DNA of 56,189 bases, from NCBI GenBank assembly GCA_964485695.1, contig CAZAKZ010000018.1, forward strand, positions 1 to 56,189, given 5' to 3'. The stretch comes from CAZAKZ01 sp964485695. GTDB taxonomy: Bacteria > Planctomycetota > JAFGQW01. The position numbers were made by a program, and so were the translations under genes. The notes under the pieces are model-generated. The model was not told the origin of the DNA. It was given only the letters and a program-made list of their open reading frames with translations, and did no database searches. Below are positions 15,337 through 24,026 of the stretch, piece after piece (the first letter of the stretch is position 1; the number at the start of each line of letters is the position of its first letter).

Positions 15337-18300
15337 ATGAATCGACAGGGCCCGGGATGGGTCGAGATCGGCCTCTCCTTTCTCGTCTTCGTGGTCGTGG
15401 TGGGCGGACTGTTCCATCCCGTGTCCCTGGGCGGCCGCACGGTCTCGTCAGCCCCGAACATCCCCTTCACCCTGCCGGACGGTCCCGTGGGATTCGAGAT
15501 CGACCCCGAGGATCCGATTCCCCTGGCCGATGCCTGGGGCCCCGGCCTGATCCACGAGGCGAACCTCCTGTACCGGGTGCGGGCTCTGAATGCCGGCCGG
15601 CTGCCGCTCTGGCACCCGCACGAGGCGTGCGGGAATCCCTACCTGGCCGGATATCTACCCGGCCTCTTTTTCCCGCCGAACTGGCTCATGTACGTCGGCA
15701 AGCCCCCTCTCGGCATCGACCTCGTCTACCTGGCGCGCCTCGTGCTGGCCGGCTGGCTGACCTTTCTGTTCCTGCGCGTGCACCGGATCGGGAGGATGGG
15801 CGCATTCATCTCGGGCATCCTCTACCTCGGCTGTGGTTACATGGTCAGCAGCCTGAACCTATCCAATGCCGCCGTGGAGGCGCAGATTCCAGGCCTGCTC
15901 CTCGGCATCGAATGCCTGCTGTCCCGGGGCCGGCGGCGCGACCTGGTGCTGGCCACTTGCATGGTGGCGGGCGTCCTCCTCGGCGGCAATCCCCAGCCCG
16001 CCTTCCTGGCGTTCGTACTCGGCGGCGTGTACGCGGCGATCCGGGTATCGACCCTGCCCCGGTCGACCTGGCCCTCGAGGCTCGGCCTGTTCGCCGCGGC
16101 CCACGGCCTGGGCCTGATGCTGGCGGCGCCGCAGGTGCTGCCGTTTCTGGAGTTCCTCTCCCTCGCCTCTCACATCCACGAACCGGGCCTGAACGTAAGG
16201 GGTGCACCCTGGGAGCTGCTTATCGTCTGGGTCGTCCCCGGGTTCTACCGCCATGCGTACACCTCCAACGTCCTGGCGCAGTGCGGAGGATTCTACGGCG
16301 TCGCCACCTTCGGCTGGATGCTCGCCCTGGCCGGATTCTCCCTCCGCCGGAATCGCGCACTCACCCTCCTTGGGGGCGCCGCCACGCTGATCATCGGTGC
16401 CCTGTACTTCGGATTACCAGGCGACTCGTTCCTCTACGACCTGCCCGTGATCAACCGGATCGACATCCAGAAGTACGTGGCGGCCCACCTGTGCTTCCTG
16501 CCCGCGGTCCTGGCCGGCATCGGCTTCGACCACCTCGTCCGGTTGGATCCGGGCAGGATGATTTTCCGGCTGGCCGCCGCCGGCATCGGAATCGGCCTGG
16601 TGCCGGTCGTCTTCGTCGTGCTCTGGCTCCGGGGGGACCTGGCCGGGGTGTCCCAACTCTGCCTGCGCCTGGATCCCGGTGATCCGGTTGTTCCTTCTCT
16701 CGGAGGGCTGTGGATAGCAGCCATGGGTGCCGCACTGGACTGTGTCGCGCTGGGATTCCGGCCCGGCTGGAGCCGGTGGATCCTCCTGGCGCTGGCCGGT
16801 CTGCTGCTCGTGGAAGTCGCGTACCACATGCCGGACGACTACCCACCGCGCCGGGACATCTTCCGGCCGCCCGAATTCCTGGCGGGCATCCAGGGGGACC
16901 GCCGCACGTTCCGGGTCTACTCGCCCGGCGCAGTGCTGTCGCCGAACACGGCCGGCATCTTCGGCCTCAACGACATTCGCTACACCGAGGCCATGAAGAT
17001 CGAGCGCTACGTCCGCCTCGTCGAACAGGGATTTTCCTACCCCCGTGCACGCGATTACTCCGCCTGGACGCTCACCCCCGGCGTCCAGCCGGGTGCACCG
17101 GCCCGCGCGCTTACGGTCCTGGGCGTCCGCTACCTCCTGTGCACGGGTGAGATGGAAGCGGTCGGCCGTCCGCCGGTGAACGGCGGTTGCCGGCAGGACA
17201 TCGCCCTGGACCTGCGGGACAGCGCGTACGACCTGGTCGGCGAGCTGGAGGCACCGGAGGGCAAGATCGGACGCCTGGATGTGTGGCTCGAGGACCGGGA
17301 GTCTGCGACCATCATTCAGAAGAAAAAACTGACTGCGGCCGCAGGCGTCGCAGAGGTCGTGCTGAAGAGCGATTCCGTTCCAGCGGGGGTGTTCTACTAT
17401 CTGGGCGTCGACGTCCCGGCCTGCACCACGCTGTCCATTAGGTCCGTGCACTGGTGCGGTCGTCCGGTGTCTCCGGATGGGCTCCGGACCGGTGTCCACG
17501 ACCGGACGACCGTATCCAGCAGTGGTGCCGTTCACCTCACGGCTCCGACAGCTATCGCCCTGCCGGCGGTTCAATCGACGGTGGTGCCCGAACTCACGAT
17601 CCAGGGGCGAGTTTCCGGGCGTCCGGTCACGATCGCCCTGGTGACCGAGAACACGCGCCATTTCGGCGCAATCGAATCCGATCCGGCAACCGCTACCGGC
17701 GGCGGCGAGAGATTCCGCCTCGACCTGAGTGCACTGGCCGGCGAGCAACGCCTGTTGAGTCTGGTGGTCGACCGCGAGACCAGGCTGGTCAGTCTCGGAA
17801 TCGAGCCGCGGTGTTTTATCCAACGGCACCGCTTCGGGCCGGTCCGCGTCTTCGAGCACACGCGGCCTCTGCCTAGGGCGTTCGGGATCCACCGCGTCAA
17901 AGTGGTCCTCGGCGAGGACGCGCAGCTCCACGAGGTGCTCGATCCCGACTTTCCGATCCGCACCACCGCCGTGGTCGACCGCCTGCCGGACGGCATCGAG
18001 CTGCCGGAGGAACCGCCGCCGTCCCTGCCAGCGGTGAACTGGATCTCCGAAGATCCGGGCGGGGGGCGAGTGGAGCTGGAATCCCGGTTTGCCGCTGACG
18101 GGCTGGTGGTGCTGCACGATAACCACTATCCGGGCTGGCAGGCCTTCGTGGACGGAAACCGAGCCACGCTTCTGCGGGCGAACTACTGCTTCCGCGCCGT
18201 GCCGGTGCCGGCAGGCGTTCACCGCGTGGAGTTCCGGTTCGTCTCGCTGTGGTGGCGTCTCGGCCTGCTGGCAGCCGCTGCCGGCCTGATCGGCCTCGTG

Positions 18301-18342
18301 TTCCTGCTGTGGCGCTGGCCCGCAGGACGTCGACCCTACTGA
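15337..18342 (+). CDS. YfhO-like giant membrane protein (GT-C type)
   Basis: A 1001-residue protein with an N-terminal membrane segment, then a periplasmic loop with ALNAGRLPLWHPHEACGNP, the characteristic YfhO signature of leaving the membrane at an LPLWxP motif. About ten further hydrophobic segments follow up to about residue 500, then a soluble beta-rich region of about 450 residues. The C-terminus has the typical HYPGWQAFVDG block, a PVPAGVHRVEFRF strand and a last membrane helix. B. subtilis YfhO is implicated in glycosylation of lipoteichoic acid, and the family is related to GT-C glycosyltransferases. The extra-long soluble part (about 580-870) is unusual. A GT-C-like gene follows after 34 bp. 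Confidence 0.82.
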   Translation: MNRQGPGWVEIGLSFLVFVVVVGGLFHPVSLGGRTVSSAPNIPFTLPDGPVGFEIDPEDPIPLADAWGPGLIHEANLLYRVRALNAGRLPLWHPHEACGNPYLAGYLPGLFFPPNWLMYVGKPPLGIDLVYLARLVLAGWLTFLFLRVHRIGRMGAFISGILYLGCGYMVSSLNLSNAAVEAQIPGLLLGIECLLSRGRRRDLVLATCMVAGVLLGGNPQPAFLAFVLGGVYAAIRVSTLPRSTWPSRLGLFAAAHGLGLMLAAPQVLPFLEFLSLASHIHEPGLNVRGAPWELLIVWVVPGFYRHAYTSNVLAQCGGFYGVATFGWMLALAGFSLRRNRALTLLGGAATLIIGALYFGLPGDSFLYDLPVINRIDIQKYVAAHLCFLPAVLAGIGFDHLVRLDPGRMIFRLAAAGIGIGLVPVVFVVLWLRGDLAGVSQLCLRLDPGDPVVPSLGGLWIAAMGAALDCVALGFRPGWSRWILLALAGLLLVEVAYHMPDDYPPRRDIFRPPEFLAGIQGDRRTFRVYSPGAVLSPNTAGIFGLNDIRYTEAMKIERYVRLVEQGFSYPRARDYSAWTLTPGVQPGAPARALTVLGVRYLLCTGEMEAVGRPPVNGGCRQDIALDLRDSAYDLVGELEAPEGKIGRLDVWLEDRESATIIQKKKLTAAAGVAEVVLKSDSVPAGVFYYLGVDVPACTTLSIRSVHWCGRPVSPDGLRTGVHDRTTVSSSGAVHLTAPTAIALPAVQSTVVPELTIQGRVSGRPVTIALVTENTRHFGAIESDPATATGGGERFRLDLSALAGEQRLLSLVVDRETRLVSLGIEPRCFIQRHRFGPVRVFEHTRPLPRAFGIHRVKVVLGEDAQLHEVLDPDFPIRTTAVVDRLPDGIELPEEPPPSLPAVNWISEDPGGGRVELESRFAADGLVVLHDNHYPGWQAFVDGNRATLLRANYCFRAVPVPAGVHRVEFRFVSLWWRLGLLAAAAGLIGLVFLLWRWPAGRRPY

Positions 18343-18376
18343 ACAGGACTCATGGTGAACAGGAAATCGTGAAACA

Positions 18377-20203
18377 ATGACGCCTGGAACACCCGCCCGG
18401 ATGGACTTTCCCGTGTGGTTCTGGGTGGTCATTCCGCTGGCGGCAGTCGCCCCTTCCTGGGGAACCCTGGGTGCCGGCCTGGTGGCTGAAGTTTCCGCGG
18501 TGCTCGGTTTCGTGCACCGGGAAGGTCCCTTCGCCGATTGGCTTACGAGCCAGTACGACGTCCGGTTTGTCCGCTTCTGGCGACCGCTCGCCACGACCAC
18601 GATCGGGCTGCAGGTGATGTGGACCTCGGCAGACGCGGTGCCGCTCCGCCTCTTCAACCTGGCCTGTCATGCCTCGACCGCGGTCCTCATCGCCAGGCTG
18701 GCTCTCCGCCTGAGCCTGGGAAAATGGGGTGCGTTTGTCGCCGGCATTCTATTCGCCTTCTACCCCCATCAGGGGGGCACGGTCACGTGGGTGGTCGGGA
18801 GGGTGGACTCGCTCTGCCTCCCTCTCCTGGTCGCGGCCTGCCTGTCGGCACTGGACGGACGGCCTGTCCGCACTGCAATCTTCAGCTTTCTGGCCATGGC
18901 CACCAAGGAGACGGCCCTCGTCCTTCCCCTGTGGATCTTCGTCCTGACCCTGGGGCGGAACCCACAAAAACGGCTGTCGAGTGCAGCTCGGTCAGCCGCA
19001 CCGGCCTTCCTCGTCCTCTGCGGGGTGCTGGTCTGGCGCCGGCTGGCGCTCGGCGTATGGCTGGGTGGATACATGCCTCTCGGGGGAGCGGCGCCGGGCC
19101 TTGGAGAGTTGCTCGTCCCGGGATTGTGGCACGCTCTTGTCGTTCTGTATCCCGGTCTACTCATTACCGGGGCCCTGGGTTTGCTGGCCCATTTGTCCGG
19201 TTGCCACGTCCGGCGTATCTGGATCTGCGGCCTGGTCGCCTCGCTGGTGGGAATCCTCCCGGTCATGGAGATTCTCGCCATTGAAGGGGCGGTATCCACG
19301 AATCTGCGGCGATTCCTCCTGACAGACACCGGTCTGGCCCTGGCCATGGCAGCCTGTTTCGCCGGCCCCCCCCGGCGAAAGGCCGTCTTCTCGGTCTTGT
19401 TGCTGGTGCTGGTGGGCACCATCGCCTGGCGCGGGGTGGCGTCGCGAACCAGCACCCTCAAATGGGCACGCGGCGGAGAGGTGGGCGCAACCCTGGTGAA
19501 CAAGGTGCGCCGGGCCCTCGCAGATATCCCACCGGCCACCGATCCAGTCCTTGTGGACAAGGTGCCGATTACCAGGGACGGAGCCCTGGTCCTGGCCTAC
19601 GGTCTAGCCGACCACTTCAGGCCGCCTTTTTCCCGGAGTCCACGCCCGGTCTGGCCCTGGCGACCGCTCTTTCACGACTTCCACAGCCGGCGAGCGCCGG
19701 TGATCGCCGCGAACAGGGGTCTCCTGTGGCCGTTCGAAGAGGGCAACAGCGGCCTGGCGCGGATTCCGGTCCGGATTCTCGACGGCAGCGCGGTGGTGGA
19801 CGTGTTGCACATCGACCGACGCATCCTCGATGTCGGTTCACAAGGAGCCCCGGCCAAACCGATCCTCGAGATCGAGGGAGCGTATCCGGATTGCCGCCTC
19901 GAGGTCATCGTGGTGACCGAGGTGGGCTATGAGCCCGCAGTCCTGAGCGTGCCCGGACGCGGTGCGGGCTGTTCCACCCTGCGCATCTCGTGCAGCGATT
20001 TGCTGGCCGCAAGGCTGTCGTCTTTCGGCCTCCATGTCCTGCACGTGCTGGGCCGTGCCGCGGATCTGGGTTCGCGATACGCTTACATCGAGGTGCGTGC
20101 CCTCGCGGCCGATGCGGCCGGCAACCTACGTACCGTCGCCGCCAGCCGATGGCTGCGCATCGAGTGGATGCGTGAGGCGAGGGACTGGGTGTTTCCAAAG
20201 TGA
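18377..20203 (+). CDS. GT-C-type multi-pass membrane protein
   Basis: A 608-residue protein with about ten membrane segments in the first 370 residues and a soluble C-terminal part. The early loop DVRFVRFWRPLATTT, the segment LFNLACHASTAVLIARL and the FAFYPHQGGTVTWVVGRVDSL motif match the TMTC/PMT-like GT-C proteins found in bacteria, where the first extracytoplasmic loop carries acidic catalytic residues. Donors of this class are polyprenyl-phosphate sugars. The C-terminal 200 residues have no TPRs, unlike many TMTC-like proteins. The start is ATG 18377 with AGGAAA about 10 bases upstream. It probably shares a transcript with the YfhO-like gene, and a hairpin follows directly after the stop. 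Confidence 0.7.
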   Translation: MTPGTPARMDFPVWFWVVIPLAAVAPSWGTLGAGLVAEVSAVLGFVHREGPFADWLTSQYDVRFVRFWRPLATTTIGLQVMWTSADAVPLRLFNLACHASTAVLIARLALRLSLGKWGAFVAGILFAFYPHQGGTVTWVVGRVDSLCLPLLVAACLSALDGRPVRTAIFSFLAMATKETALVLPLWIFVLTLGRNPQKRLSSAARSAAPAFLVLCGVLVWRRLALGVWLGGYMPLGGAAPGLGELLVPGLWHALVVLYPGLLITGALGLLAHLSGCHVRRIWICGLVASLVGILPVMEILAIEGAVSTNLRRFLLTDTGLALAMAACFAGPPRRKAVFSVLLLVLVGTIAWRGVASRTSTLKWARGGEVGATLVNKVRRALADIPPATDPVLVDKVPITRDGALVLAYGLADHFRPPFSRSPRPVWPWRPLFHDFHSRRAPVIAANRGLLWPFEEGNSGLARIPVRILDGSAVVDVLHIDRRILDVGSQGAPAKPILEIEGAYPDCRLEVIVVTEVGYEPAVLSVPGRGAGCSTLRISCSDLLAARLSSFGLHVLHVLGRAADLGSRYAYIEVRALAADAAGNLRTVAASRWLRIEWMREARDWVFPK

Positions 20204-20207
20204 AGGA

Positions 20208-20243
20208 GTGGACGGCGGGAGCCCGGACCTCGCCCGGGTCCAC
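20208..20243 (+). terminator. Hairpin directly after the GT-C-like gene
   Basis: GTGGA (20208-20212) pairs with TCCAC (20239-20243) and CCCGG (20222-20226) with CCGGG (20234-20238), leaving a 7-base loop and a one-sided bulge of 9 bases. It starts 4 bases after the stop codon at 20203, a position suited to termination of the YfhO/GT-C transcript. No T-run follows, so it may stabilise the 3' end rather than terminate. Confidence 0.4.
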
Positions 20244-20451
20244 GACGACGCTGCCGATCCACCCACTGCTGGGGGCGATTCCGCCCTCGACTTCAGAGAC
20301 GTTGGGGAGACCGGATCCTGACCGGGAAAACCGATCCTGGCTCACGTTTTTGGATTCGAACATCGAACCCGGCCAATTCCGTTGACTCGGCGCCCATCGC
20401 GGCGTTCAATGAACAGGTCCGATCCGAGGCCACATCCGCCAGGAGAAGCGA

Positions 20452-21405
20452 TTGTCCAAGACCCGCAGGTCCATCTCGATTCCGATCGCCGTCGGCGTGT
20501 TTTCGGTCGCGCTCAGCATCGCTCTCCTCGTGGGCTGGATCCTGGTCATCGTGAGAACCCTCTCGGAATCGGAGGAGGTGGCGCGCCACGCCTGGCTTCT
20601 TACCCTGGGTTGCGTATCCTTCGTGGTGATCATCACCACCCTCGTCCTCTTCAGCGTGTTCCTGGCCCGGGAGATCCGGCTGGTGAACCGCCAGACGCGG
20701 TTCATCGACTCGGTCACCCACGAGCTCAAGAGCCCGCTGGCCTCGCTCAAGCTCTGCCTGCAGACCCAGGAGCGTCCGGATCTGTCCCCGGACCAGCGAA
20801 ACGAACTGCGCCAGATGATGATCGACGACGTGCAGCGCCTTTCGAACTTCATCGACGACGTTCTCGAAGCGAGTCAACTCTCCGAGACCCGCACCCGCCA
20901 CGCGGCCGACGAGGTCGACCTCGAAGATCTGGTCACGAGGCTGGCGGCTGAGGTCATCCAATCCTACAAACTGCCGCCTGACGCGATCCGTGCACACATT
21001 CCGCATGGGCTTTCCCTGGTCACCGACCGCACGGCCTTCGAGACCATCGTCAAGAACCTCCTCGACAACGCGGTGAAGTACTCGCTCGGCCTGGACCAAC
21101 CGGTGGAGGTGAACATCGACGCCCAGCGCCAGGCGCACCACCTCCTCCTCTCGATCAAGGATCGAGGCATCGGGATCCCGGACAAGCACATCAAACGCGT
21201 CTTTGAACGCTTTTACCGCGTACCTGAAGAGGCCGTGAAGATGCAACACGGAACCGGACTCGGGCTCTACGTGGCATCCGTACTCGTCCGTCTCCTCGGT
21301 GGCACGCTCCGGGCGGAGTCCGCCGTGGGCCAGGGCACGGTGATGCGTATCCAGATCCGGATGCGGCGCCGCGAGCCGACGGCGACCGCGGTTGTGGAAC
21401 CCTGA
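20452..21405 (+). CDS. Sensor histidine kinase with minimal extracytoplasmic loop
   Basis: A 317-residue kinase with a TTG start at 20452, supported by AGGAG 6 bases upstream and the absence of another usable start. Two membrane helices (about 11-34 and 48-70) are joined by only a dozen residues around LSESEEVARH, so no periplasmic sensor domain exists. The HisKA domain contains H90 in DSVTHELKSPLASLK; the ATPase has NLLDNAVKYS (N box), DRGIGIP (G1), ERFYRV (F box) and GTGLGLY (G2). It should autophosphorylate and pass phosphate to the response regulator encoded 17 bp downstream. The short loop resembles intramembrane-sensing kinases that detect envelope stress or transport activity. Confidence 0.93.
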   Translation: MSKTRRSISIPIAVGVFSVALSIALLVGWILVIVRTLSESEEVARHAWLLTLGCVSFVVIITTLVLFSVFLAREIRLVNRQTRFIDSVTHELKSPLASLKLCLQTQERPDLSPDQRNELRQMMIDDVQRLSNFIDDVLEASQLSETRTRHAADEVDLEDLVTRLAAEVIQSYKLPPDAIRAHIPHGLSLVTDRTAFETIVKNLLDNAVKYSLGLDQPVEVNIDAQRQAHHLLLSIKDRGIGIPDKHIKRVFERFYRVPEEAVKMQHGTGLGLYVASVLVRLLGGTLRAESAVGQGTVMRIQIRMRRREPTATAVVEP

Positions 21406-21422
21406 CTTTCGGAGCCGAATCC

Positions 21423-22157
21423 ATGAACGCAAGAGAGCCCCGGCGTTTGCTGGTGGTCGAGGACGAGAGTCATCTGGCCGCCGGCCTGAAGCTGAATTTC
21501 ACGCTGGAGGGCTTTGCCGTGGACGTGGCGGGGACGGCCCACGAGGCCGGGCACTACCTGGTCCGCCCGCACGCCTATGCGGCGATCATCCTCGATATCA
21601 TGCTGCCGGATCTCGACGGATACCAGCTCTGCGAGCAGCTGCGCGAATCCGGAAACTTCACGCCGGTCATCATGCTCACGGCCCGTAGCGCCCCCGATGA
21701 TCGCGTCCGGGGCCTCGAAGCAGGCGCCGACGACTACCTGGTGAAGCCCTTCGAGCTCTCGGAACTCCTGGCGCGCGTCCGTTCCCTCCTGCGCCGCCGG
21801 GCGTGGGAAACCGCCGGATCGTCCGAAGCCCGGACGGCGCCCCCCCTCCTCGCGTTCGGCCGCGTCCGGGTGGATTTCGATTCCCATCGGGTCACGGTGG
21901 ACGACCGGCCGGTGACGCTGACCCGCCTCGAGCTCGACCTCCTGCGCTACTTCGCCGATCACCCCGATCGGGTCCTGAGCCGCGAGGAGTTGCTCGAAAA
22001 AGTGTGGCTCCTTCGCGACTACCCGAACACCCGCACGGTGGACAACTTCGTGCTCCGACTCCGCAAGTACTTCGAGCCCGACCCGTCCATGCCGGTCCAC
22101 TTCCTCTCGGTTCGCGGATCGGGCTACCGGTTCTGTCCGGTGCCCACGTCTGCCTGA
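21423..22157 (+). CDS. OmpR-family response regulator
   Basis: A 244-residue regulator. The receiver domain has the acidic pair in VVEDE, phospho-acceptor D58 in ILDIMLPDLDGY, T86 in MLTAR and K108 in LVKPFELSELLARV. After a linker the winged-helix DNA-binding domain has LTRLELDLLRYFADHPDRVLSR and the recognition region RTVDNFVLRLRKY, ending with GSGYRF. GGAGCCGAATCC precedes the ATG at 21423. It is the partner of the upstream histidine kinase. Its targets are not evident, but the radical SAM gene 158 bp downstream and the glycan genes upstream are candidates. Confidence 0.95.
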   Translation: MNAREPRRLLVVEDESHLAAGLKLNFTLEGFAVDVAGTAHEAGHYLVRPHAYAAIILDIMLPDLDGYQLCEQLRESGNFTPVIMLTARSAPDDRVRGLEAGADDYLVKPFELSELLARVRSLLRRRAWETAGSSEARTAPPLLAFGRVRVDFDSHRVTVDDRPVTLTRLELDLLRYFADHPDRVLSREELLEKVWLLRDYPNTRTVDNFVLRLRKYFEPDPSMPVHFLSVRGSGYRFCPVPTSA

Positions 22158-22223
22158 CGTCCCCATCCCACCGCGTATGCTGGACCGTTGACAGAACTAT
22201 GACATACGTTGACCCAAGCATGA

Positions 22224-22279
22224 CGGGACCCGGTGCGTGTTTTCACGTAGGTTCCGGTATTCCGGAAACACCCGTCCCG
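22224..22279 (+). promoter_or_regulatory. Nested hairpin between response regulator and radical SAM gene
   Basis: Three stems nest around one loop: CGGGAC 22224-22229 with GTCCCG 22274-22279, GTGTT 22237-22241 with AACAC 22267-22271, and TCCGG 22253-22257 with CCGGA 22262-22266 closing a TATT loop. Internal loops are asymmetric on the 5' side. It lies 36 bases before the radical SAM start. A TTGACA hexamer is present at 22188-22193. It could be a terminator for the kinase/regulator pair, an operator for the inner TTCCGG-N4-CCGGAA dyad, or a regulated leader. It does not match a riboswitch class I know. Confidence 0.4.
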
Positions 22280-22315
22280 GGTACTTCTCTTTCACACGAC
22301 AGGAACGCCATTACC

Positions 22316-23884
22316 ATGAACAGGCCGCTTCGCGTCGGAGTCATCGATCTGGTCTCCAAGGGTCCCGAGCGCCATCTCTACGCCCGGGTCATGAATGCCA
22401 ACCTCGCGAGCATCATGCCCCAGGTGGTGTCCGTGTGGTGCGAGGAAGAGGGGCACCACGTCCAGTACGAGTGTTTTACAGGGGTCGAGGATCCCCGGAC
22501 CATGCTGGAAGGTCCCCTCGACATCGTCTTCATCTGCGCGTTCACCGAGGCGGCGCAGCTCGCGTACGCCCTCAGCAATCTCTACCGATCCACCGGGGCC
22601 CTGACGGCCCTCGGTGGACCGCATGCGCGGTGCTATCCCCAGGACGCGTGTCACTACTTCGACTACGTGCTGGGATTCACGGACCGGACCGTGATCAGCG
22701 ACGTCCTGGCCGACCGGTCCAGGCACCGCCCGCTGGGGCAGGCCCTGAGTGCGAAACAGCAACCGGCATCGCTTCCCGGCGTCCGGGCCCGGTGGAAGTT
22801 CCTCGAAGCCACCCTCGCCAAGGCGCCCTGGATCAAGGTGGTGCCGATGCTGGGGAGCATGGGCTGTCCCTACGCGTGCAGCTTCTGCATCGATTCGACG
22901 GTTCCCTATCTACCCCTCGATCTCGATGTGATGAAGGAGGATCTGCGCTTTGTCCTCACGAAGTTCAAGCGCCCGCTCGTGGCGTGGCACGACCCGAATT
23001 TCGGCGTCCGGTTCAACGAGACGGTCCAGGCCATCGAGGAAGCCGTGCCGCCGGACCGCATGGACTTCATCGCGGAGAGCAGCCTGTCGATCCTCACCGA
23101 GCCCAACGTGAAGCGCCTGAAGCAAATCGGCGTGAAGGCGGTTCTGCCCGGGATCGAGTCGTGGTTCAGCCTGGGAAACAAGTCCAAGACCGGCCGGACC
23201 CAGGGCCGGGAGAAGGTGGCCCAGGTCGCGGAGCACATGGACATGATCCTCAGCCATGTTCCCTACGTCCAGACCAACTTCGTCCTGGGGCTGGACTCCG
23301 ACCAAGGGCCGGAACCCTTCGACCTGACCCGGCAGTTTCTCGACCGCTGTCCGGCCGTGTTTCCCGCCATTTCCCTGCTGTCGGCCTTCGGCCAGGCCTC
23401 GCCCCTCAATCTCGACTACCAGCGTGAGGATCGCGTGCTGCCGTTTCCCTTTCACCTGCTGAACAACTGCCTGGCCATGAACATCAAGCCGAAGAACTAC
23501 GCCTGGAAAGATTTCTACGGCCACGTGGTCAAGCTGACGGGACAGGCGTTTTCCCCGAAGGCCCTCCTGAAACGGTTCTGGTCCAACCAGAAGATGGTCC
23601 CGAAGCTGATGAACCTGGTGCGCGGGATTTCCGCCGAGGGCCGGGGGCGCCACCGCTACTACGCCGGGATCCGCCGCCGCCTGGATGCGGACCCGCAGTT
23701 TCTTCCCTATTTCGAGGGGGAGACCGACCGGCTGCCGGACTTCTACCGGAACCGGATACGCAAGGATCTCGGTTCCCTGTGGGACTGGCTCCCCAGCGGC
23801 GCGCTGAAACACGATGCGCACGCGTACCTGAAATCGACCGCTTCCCGGAAAGAGCCTGATCGTCCGGTGTCCGTACCGTCGTGA
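22316..23884 (+). CDS. Radical SAM protein with B12-binding-like N-terminus
   Basis: A 522-residue protein from ATG 22316 (AGGAA about 10 bases upstream); the frame is open well upstream, antisense to nothing, but that part overlaps the regulator gene and is rejected. Residues 1-150 resemble a cobalamin-binding-type Rossmann domain with LTALGGPHARCYPQDACHYFDYVLGF. The cluster cysteines are C184, C188 and C191 in MGCPYACSFCIDST, followed by WHDPNFGVRF and PGIESWFSLGNKSK. The C-terminal 150 residues contain a basic region and DFYRNRIRKDLGSLWDWLP. This is a different lineage from the tandem SPASM pair and from the one at 7467. The substrate is unknown. Confidence 0.85.
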   Translation: MNRPLRVGVIDLVSKGPERHLYARVMNANLASIMPQVVSVWCEEEGHHVQYECFTGVEDPRTMLEGPLDIVFICAFTEAAQLAYALSNLYRSTGALTALGGPHARCYPQDACHYFDYVLGFTDRTVISDVLADRSRHRPLGQALSAKQQPASLPGVRARWKFLEATLAKAPWIKVVPMLGSMGCPYACSFCIDSTVPYLPLDLDVMKEDLRFVLTKFKRPLVAWHDPNFGVRFNETVQAIEEAVPPDRMDFIAESSLSILTEPNVKRLKQIGVKAVLPGIESWFSLGNKSKTGRTQGREKVAQVAEHMDMILSHVPYVQTNFVLGLDSDQGPEPFDLTRQFLDRCPAVFPAISLLSAFGQASPLNLDYQREDRVLPFPFHLLNNCLAMNIKPKNYAWKDFYGHVVKLTGQAFSPKALLKRFWSNQKMVPKLMNLVRGISAEGRGRHRYYAGIRRRLDADPQFLPYFEGETDRLPDFYRNRIRKDLGSLWDWLPSGALKHDAHAYLKSTASRKEPDRPVSVPS

Positions 23885-23944
23885 TCGTTCCGGGGAACCC
23901 GAGGCTCCTGCAGGGAACGGTCCGGTGAGCAAGCACCTGCATGG

Positions 23945-23970
23945 CGGGGGGAGCTGGAGGTCGCCCCCCG
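23945..23970. terminator. GC-rich hairpin between convergent genes
   Basis: CGGGGGG at 23945-23951 pairs perfectly with CCCCCCG at 23964-23970 across a 12-base loop. It stands in the 142-bp gap between the convergent radical SAM and GH39-like genes, about 60 bp after the first stop. No T-tract follows on either strand, so activity in both directions is a guess from location. Confidence 0.45.
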
Positions 23971-24026
23971 TGACCCGTGCGAAACTCGTTAGGTCACCAC
24001 ACACCCGAGTCAATTCGGACGGATCC

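Noticed and set aside
16414..18657. Long antisense frame opposite the YfhO-like gene
   Set aside because: The composition is typical of a mirrored GC-rich gene, and the sense strand carries family motifs.
22224..22279. Cobalamin riboswitch before the B12-like radical SAM gene
   Set aside because: The conserved B12-box bases could not be found; only a simple nested hairpin is present.
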